NCBI RefSeq assembly: GCF_036320965.1
Contig: NC_092225.1
Location: forward strand, 32,539,943-32,603,942
Source of the DNA: Panulirus ornatus
Lineage: Eukaryota; Arthropoda; Malacostraca; Decapoda; Palinuridae
Length of the DNA stretch: 64,000 bases
Reading direction: 5' to 3'
Part shown: positions 57,900 to 64,000 of the stretch, in pieces
Numbering within the stretch: position 1 is the stretch's first letter
Layout: each line of letters begins with the position of its first letter
Notes under the pieces: generated by a model
What the model was told of the DNA's origin: nothing
Database searches by the model: none
Seen by the model: only the letters and a program-made list of their open reading frames with translations
Made by a program: the position numbers and the translations under genes

Positions 57900-60600
57900 T
57901 ATGTGCGTGGAAAGGATTGCTTGTGCTGATGATTCTAGTCACTGAGGATGTCGTCACAGTCTTTTAGGGATTTTGTGTTGCAAAGTCATTCAGAATTCTC
58001 TTAGCTAGCTTATGGGAATAGGGTAGTTTGCAGGGGTTCTGTTTGAAGAGATTATTAGTCTTGTGTCCCGATGAGGTTCACCTCACAACATTTCACTTGC
58101 TAATCACACAGGTGTCTTCAGATGTTTAAGGCTGGCAGCTTTCTCTCTCTCTCGTGCAGTTCAACATTTTCAGTGAAATCATGCCATCTGATGTTAAAGA
58201 TCCACCCTAGTGTTTTATTCTGAATTACATGAAGGGATGGGATGTTGGTTTTAGCTGCTGCTCCGATGCTTCTGGAGCGTAAGTTATTAAGCATCGAATT
58301 GGGGCTTTGTAGAGATGCAATTTGGCTTTAACATTCGCATCTCAGCATCTGTACAGTTTTACGGGTCCCGCTCTTGCACTTGCAGCATTTGTTTGAATGT
58401 GTTTGTTCATTTGTAGGTGAACGTCATATTTTCATTTATAGGTGAACGTTATACTTTAGGCGTAGTACAGTGTTGGGGATGAGAGAATGAAGGTGTACGC
58501 GGGAGTGTACGCAAACGTTAGTTGGGTTAAAGTCTATGTTGTACGTTGAAATAAGAAATGTTGGATTTTGCAGGTTCGATTTTATTCTCTATTTTACCTC
58601 CTACAACGAGACGTTGTCAATCTCTTTCTGTACTTTGCTGGTAGTATTGGTAGTAGTCATAGCTCTTATCAGCTGAACTACGTCCTCTGCGTATTGTAGT
58701 CATAGTCAGTGTATAGAGGTTCAGATAAGTCATTTGTGTAGGGAATATATAATCTCGGGGCCAGCACGGAGTCTTTAGGTACACAGTCACTAACGGGAAA
58801 TCAATCTGAACTGGAAAATTTTTATCTGAATCGCATCGTTCGGTTACTTAAGTAACTGGATAAACGTTTTATTATGGGACGTGAAAGTTCAATCTGGGTC
58901 CTTTATTTGTACCTCAAAACTTCGTGCTGGACAGTGTTAAAGGCCTATCATTCATCTTATGCGATTAGGGAAGTAATTTTGTACCTACGATTGTTGTTTA
59001 TATATGTGACTGGTGATTATGTTCAGTTCATCTTAGATGGAGTGATGTCGGAAGGCAAACTATATGTCAGGGGTTTGTTGTTCATCAGGGTTAGTCTCAG
59101 TCTGTTGTTGGTGATTCTTTCAGAGGTTTTCCAGATAAATTCGAGAAAGCTAATCGGCGTATAGTTAAGGGGTCTTCATAGGATTCATTTCGTTTTGGGA
59201 TCACTGTGGCAGTTGCAGTTTTAGAATTAGCTGGAATATAGCTTAGGCTAGTGCAACATTGAAGAGGGTGGTAGTGGCTTTAATGACGTTATCAGGAAGA
59301 TGTGTGAGTGGCTGTTGACCAATGCCCGAGTTACCATGCGCTGTTGGGAGTTGTTAGGAGTTTGACCTCGTTAAACGTGATGGGAGTTAGATCATGCGGT
59401 CGTCTGTAGTGGAACGCAATTGTATGATTTGATCTGGGTAAAAGTGACTAGATCTACTTGTGTAATTATGAATGTTGTCATGAGCTAAGGGATGCGGGGG
59501 ATGTGATTGAAAAACACCCTCCCAGTGTCTGAAAAATGTTGACAATGAATTCCGGGTTTTGAAGTAAAATGTTATCTTTGAGCGTCCTGAAGTCTGTTTC
59601 GGGTATATTTTTGAGTCTCCGGATTTTTGTAAATGTTTTCAGGGGATTTAATTCGGATATGCTCTGCAGTGGTGATTAATGACTTCCAGCGTCTGTTATG
59701 GTCTGGTGTAAGGCTGCTGAGGATGTGGCTGCAGAGGGTAGTCAGATCCCACTGCACTAGGCTAAATCGATGTTTGGTCAAATCGTCGACGATATCATGA
59801 GAGGAGTCGGGTTTTGTAGAAGGGAGGGAGTATCTCGGGGTGTATGTGTTTTTGGGGATGGTTTTAACTGCATGTATGATTGTTGTGTGATCTACATGTG
59901 AGTCTGTTAATGTGGCTGGTTGATTTTCATAACTGGTGGTTTACGTGCAATGGGTAAGAGAATTTTTGTGAGTCGCATCTACCTTGTTGTATTCATGTGG
60001 GGGTGATAGGATGAGTATAGAGTTAGATGAGAGGTGAAGGAAGAAAGGAATGTGACCGGACCCTCACATCGTGGCCAACGAGATAAAAAGCGATGAAGGT
60101 AATTTCTGCCTCTGTTGGAGACGAGTTCTGGTCTGCCTTTTCCTTTAGTGCCAAAGAAACAGGTGTGAAGATGAGGTGCTAGGAAGTTAAGACTGAGGGA
60201 ATATAGAGAGAATAGGTCATCTACATGAGCACTGTTTCTATTGTGGTTGAATACTTTATGTTGAGCATTATGGTCAGATAGAAAATAGACGGGAATAAAT
60301 GGGTGGTTAAAAACTTTGTCATGCATCGGGATGGCAAGTGTGGGGTCATGCGTATCTGGTACAAAGGATGATAGGACCATGTACTGTAGTGTGTGTATCT
60401 GAAAGTAACAGGAAGTACTGAGATATTCAAGTTCAACTGTGCTTCGTACAAAAATGGCGACTCTTTTGTGCTGTATTCTAACGACTATCGGGATGTATAA
60501 CCATAATATTTGATCTTTAAGCCATCAGTGATGCATGTGCTGTTTAAACACAACATCGGATCAGTACTTCTCCATATGGTTACCGTATGGTTCACTTTAC
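57900..60600 (-). mobile_element. Jockey-like LINE, degenerate but with domains in order
   Basis: On the minus strand, broken frames give an endonuclease part (60380-59979: a Y-F-L-S-D-H-N-A-Q-H-K-V-F-N-H strand corresponding to the usual D-L-N-A-H-H, then G-K-G-R-P-E-L-V). The linker follows at 59781-59572. The RT shows Y-T-P-I-S-F-L near 59165, F-R-H-H-S near 59045, and Y-A-E-D-V-V-Q-L near 58690 where Y-A-D-D is expected. After it comes a C-terminal region with I-Q-N-K-T-L-G-W-I-F-N near 58220. Many frameshifts and stops make it long dead. The order matches Jockey-type elements (family knowledge from motif recall). Edges are estimates. Unrelated in sequence to family A. Confidence 0.75.
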
Positions 60601-61851
60601 ACACTGGAAAGTTAGACTTCTGGCGTTCAGTTAAATTAGGGGAGATTCTGTTTGAGGATGGTACAGTTTAATGAGGGATTGGACGGAATGCCTGAAAAGA
60701 CGCAAATGAAAATCTATTAGAAAGTGTATTGAAGGGACAAAGAAAAGACGAAATAGATTAAACACTGAATTGTTGCTACGGCAAATGAGGATGGTTGCAC
60801 AGATGAGGGACACACTGCTAAGCCGCTCGTAAGTCTGTTAGGAAAGAACATGAATCGCAAGATATGAGTCATGAAACATTACAATGGATGGGAGAATAGA
60901 AGAAGAAAATGATTTTCTCATATATCAGCGTATCCTGAAGACATGAGAGTTCAAGGAGTGACGGTGCTGTGAAGTGTGGTTAATGAAGTAATTATGGAGC
61001 ACAGAGATTAGAAACTCAAAAAGTGCAGTCGAGGGGAATATTCTTGTAACCAGATGCAACAATGGGCATGTGAGCGTACATGACTCGAGCCAAAAATCTC
61101 AAGTTTGCAGTGGCGACTTACGTACTTAACCTAACGATCTCATCTGATAAGGACTTTTCATGTCTCGCCGTCGAGTTGAAGTTCTCGCGAGTTTATAATC
61201 TCGCTTATCTTCATATGAGAAGCACCGAGCATAGGTCAGTCAGGGCATAGATAAAAGTATCACTATCTGGCGAGCATCATAGTTTCACTCTCATTCATTA
61301 AAGAAAACATAAGCTCTTGAAAACTTTTGAAAACTTATCTTTCAGCTGTGTATTTGGGTTAGCCTATTGTACAAATGTTGGCAGACAGTAGATGAGTAGT
61401 GCTGAAGGACGTGTGTGACAGGTGATTTGTTTAGTATTGTCTATGTTCTGTGTTCCCTGTGACCCTGCACGAAGAAGGATTATTCATAATAGTATTTATA
61501 ACACGCGTATTCCCAGCATTTCCTTGTTCGTACCCGCCTTGGAGAAAGTATTTTTACATTCTCAACTCGTGATATTTGACTGTATTCCAAAAATCAAGTA
61601 GGTCATGCAGAGAGTGAGTCATGGAGTAAATAAAAATACTTGGACACACATGACTATAATTCTTTTGTTGGTATGCACAAGTTCAGCAAAAGAGGTACAC
61701 GTGTCATGAGTCAACATCTGGCAACGTTTCCACATCCAGACTAGGCCATATTAGGGAGCGCGCCGCCTCTACTTGCCACTCTGACGCCTGCACCATAAAC
61801 CTTGCCACGCTGCACACACTAAACAATCGTTGTTAACGTCACGCACGCTTC
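60601..61851. other. Unrecognised sequence upstream of a candidate gene
   Basis: No repeat or long frame was recognised. The last 100 bases before 61852 become GC-richer and could hold a promoter, but no core element is convincing. Confidence 0.45.
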
Positions 61852-62281
61852 ATGCACAGCATAGTGCTGTGTGGCAACACCTTGTCGTCAGGTCTCTGTA
61901 TGATGACTCTTGTGATGGTAGCGATGATGTTCTGCTTACCGGCCGTGATTCGAGGCAAGTTCAGCAACCCTGTGAGAGACACCATACAACACCAGCTACA
62001 GCAGGAAGCAACGAAGGTGCTGCAAGAGGTCGTTCGTGGCCCGCTGCACGGCCACAGAATGACGCTACTGATGGACGACGACGTTGAGGAGGTCATCAGA
62101 GTCGACAGCCTCCTCGTTGCTTGCGACACTGTTATCCATGTCATTCGAACAGGGGCCGGTGGATCCGGGAAATTTGATCTTGGGTTAAAGGCTTCAGCAC
62201 ACAGCAAGACTTTTCGTGAGAAAGAGGCAGTCGTCGACGACATGGATGAGACCATAAGCGACCAGAACCCGACTGTCACAG
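61852..62281 (+). CDS. Candidate first exon of a secreted/membrane protein, possibly ionotropic receptor-like
   Basis: From ATG at 61852 the frame encodes a strongly hydrophobic segment at about residues 10-33 (C-M-M-T-L-V-M-V-A-M-M-F-C), which looks like a signal peptide. A polar helix follows (I-Q-H-Q-L-Q-Q-E-A-T-K-V-L-Q-E-V-V), then a G-P-L-H-G-H-R-M-T-L-L-M-D-D-D strand-like block and V-I-H-V-I. A strong donor (ACAG|gtaggt) at 62282 ends the exon in phase 1; readthrough would stop at 62358. The 'signal peptide, helix, G-P-L-x-G-x-x-x-x-L-L-x-D-D' layout resembles the amino ends of decapod variant ionotropic receptors as I recall them, but no ligand-binding or channel part is in the window. 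The antisense frame over the same bases lacks such signals. The coding call is moderate; the family call is weak. Confidence 0.45.
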
Positions 62282-63410
62282 GTAGGTATCTCATCCTTTC
62301 AGGACATTGCAGCACGATGAGGACCCTGTCCATCCTTCCCCTGTCCTGGGCAGTGTAACTTGTGGTTGGCCTTCCGTGTTCGTCATTCATTACGAAGAAT
62401 GATTAAATAAGCATAAGCTAATAATGGTTCCTACACGTTAAACACTGACCATCTATGCAACAAACACGGGTATCCAAAATCAATGTTCATGTTAGTAATA
62501 CTCAAGTAAAAAAGAATGAATTTCCGAGAATAGTTCAAGGATCTTCATTCTGTTAGTGAAATAATTTTTAGGACGCACCAGATCCGGGTTTAGTGATGGC
62601 GTTTAGTCCCATCAAACTATTAATCACTAAAATAGATCTAATTACTTGATAAGTAAATCACTCACTCTTGATAACGTTGGAAAATAAATCATACACTCTT
62701 GTCTCTTAGAATTTTACAGTTTGTAAAATGATAAAAAACTTAGGGAAAAGTAGAATTATTTAAGAGAAAATGAACGTAAGTAAAAGTGGCGCCTTAAATT
62801 AACCATTCAAGTAGAAGTGCATATGTAGTCTAATCAACATAAAGAAATGAATTTTATGATATTTTATGGGTGGCAACTACGTCGTTTAATAATTGTATGT
62901 GACTCTTCAGAGACAATATGTGGCCAAAAATAAAATGCCGCATCGAAACACAATTGGACAGAATACGGAGAATTAAGGTTGATCAAAAACTGGTTCTCAG
63001 GGTTTTTCATTAACCCTGCTACCCTAAAGTCTAAAAGTTTGATCTGCACAGCTCAAGAAGCGATCAAAGGCACTTGATGCAGGTAGTGAAGTATGAAGAC
63101 AATGACTGAACTCTTGGTAAAAATGAACTAAACACAAATGTATTTGTGGAGGATCTGGCTAAGTCGTCCTGTAGCTGGGTGTCCTCCCTTCCTGAATTAT
63201 GGCAACTCGGGGACCCAGTGTGTTGTTAGTGACCAGCTTGGTTCTGCGTAGCTCACACCCGATCACCATAGTCACCTTCATCAGCACTTGGTATTATACA
63301 TTCACATGTTTAAAGTGTTCAAGCACTGTCCTCCAGATAGCAGAAATTATCGAGTGACTGTTTATTTACTGAGAAACTTGGAATAAACTCAGGGACGTCC
63401 CCTGTCCGGC
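62282..63410. other. Possible intron, unrecognised sequence
   Basis: Starts with the donor gtaggt. AT-rich with short frames only; nothing recognised up to the LINE fragment at 63411. Confidence 0.45.
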
Positions 63411-63587
63411 AGGATGGAGTGAAAAAGATTTTGAGCGATAGGAGCCTGAACATACATGAGGGTGAAAGGAGTGCAAGGAATAGTGAATTGGAACGATGTG
63501 GTATACCGGGGTCGACGTGCTGTCTATGTATTGTGAAGCGTCTGAGGTAAACCATGGAAAGGTCTGTGGGGCCTAGATATATTGCAA
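63411..63587 (+). mobile_element. LINE family A, copy A24 (small old fragment)
   Basis: Plus-strand match to the last coding codons (D-G-V-K-K-I-L to V-V-Y-R-G) and the first part of the UTR (gtcgacgtgctgtc, gtaaaccatggaaagg, gtggggcctaga). A one-base deletion is present near 63482. It has no hairpin and runs into repeat P. Confidence 0.8.
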
Positions 63588-63718
63588 AAATACAGGAAAG
63601 TAAGACATGGTAAGTTCCCAGGTGCACGTTCGTGTAATAATCACATTTTCAGGGGAGATAAATGAATGAGATAGAAGACGTAGAACAGTCTGTTTATATA
63701 TAAGGAAGAGACATGTGG

Positions 63719-63719
<1 letters not shown>
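63588..63719. repeat. Dispersed repeat P, copy 2
   Basis: A diverged copy of the 46088-46250 repeat in the same orientation (aagacatggtaagttcccag, cgtgtaataatcacattttc, aggggaga), truncated at its right side. Confidence 0.65.

Positions 63720-63787
<68 letters not shown>
63720..63787. repeat. (TA)n array
   Basis: TA array adjoining the tail of SINE-S S10. Confidence 0.97.
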
Positions 63788-63789
<2 letters not shown>

Positions 63790-64000
63790 CTTTTCTTTTT
63801 TTCTTTCAAACTATTCGCCATTTCCCGCATTAGCGAGGTAGCGTTAAGAACAGTGGACTGGGCCTTTGAGGGAATACCCTCACCTGGCCCAATTCTCTGT
63901 TCCTTCTTTTGGAAAATTAAAAAAAAACGAGAGGGGAGGATTTCCAGCCCCCCGCTCCCTCCCGCCCAGTCGCCCTCCACGACACGCAGGGAATACGTGG
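63788..64000 (-). mobile_element. SINE-S copy S10 (cut by window end)
   Basis: Minus-strand copy with tail, hairpin, 3' module, short internal A-run and most of the 5' module; the last bases fall beyond the window. It has several private changes in the 'ccctcccgcccagtcgccctcc' part. Confidence 0.9.

Noticed and set aside
61839..62390. 183-codon minus-strand frame opposite the candidate receptor exon
   Set aside because: The plus strand has ATG, leader and donor in agreement; the minus frame is Ser/Thr-rich antisense without such signals.

Overview
The window looks like nuclear DNA of an arthropod, most likely a malacostracan/decapod crustacean. This is inferred from intron-split genes with GT-AG boundaries, very long (TA)n arrays and several non-LTR retrotransposon families. 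No species can be named. Two pieces of host gene are visible, and most of the rest is retroelements in several layers.

Host genes: positions 153-26265 (+) carry the downstream part of a tamalin/GRASP-CYTIP-type cytohesin-adaptor scaffold gene. Exons at 153-272, 3812-3914 and 15298-15425 join in phase to give a PDZ domain. The exon from 21341 adds a leucine-rich coiled coil and about 1,000 residues of Ser-rich disordered tail. A candidate last exon (25285-26265) ends in a class I PDZ ligand (-T-H-L). The 5' end lies outside the window. Near the right end, 61852-62281 (+) is a candidate first exon of a secreted or membrane protein, possibly an ionotropic chemoreceptor.

Retroelements: 24 pieces of one RTE-like LINE family (called family A here, copies A1-A24) lie in both orientations at 4.3-21.3, 31.3-32.3, 34.7-37.4, 40.3-56.9 and 63.4 kb. 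Each reads as part of an APE-type endonuclease, a reverse transcriptase (F-A-D-D) and a Cys/Trp-containing C-terminal region. A11 (40281-42542) and A21 (53405-55540) keep uninterrupted frames of 753 and 711 residues but are 5'-truncated. Ten pieces of a short non-autonomous element (called SINE-S, S1-S10) share a 3'-terminal hairpin with family A, and one is flanked by a perfect 11-bp target duplication. Nearly every young A or S boundary is a (TA)n array. Older layers are Jockey/CR1-like fragments (15.7-16.9, 17.5-18.1, 30.5-31.1 and 57.9-60.6 kb), diverged family A copies and a third dispersed repeat (46088-46250, 63588-63719).

Layout: 0-4 kb, PDZ exons with minisatellites at their splice sites; 4.3-15 kb, LINE/SINE/TA cluster inside intron 2; 15-21 kb, exon 3 and intron 3 with more insertions, the last one 28 nt from the exon 4 acceptor; 21-29 kb, long terminal exons and 3' UTR; 30-34 kb, old fragments; 34-57 kb, dense young LINE/SINE/TA nest; 57-61 kb, degenerate Jockey-like element; 61-64 kb, candidate new gene start and further repeats.

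The most interesting themes are a LINE/SINE pair with a matching 3' hairpin and (TA)n association, a clear twin-priming inversion, and minisatellites built from the splice sites of the PDZ gene. No tRNA, rRNA, CRISPR or prokaryotic features were seen.
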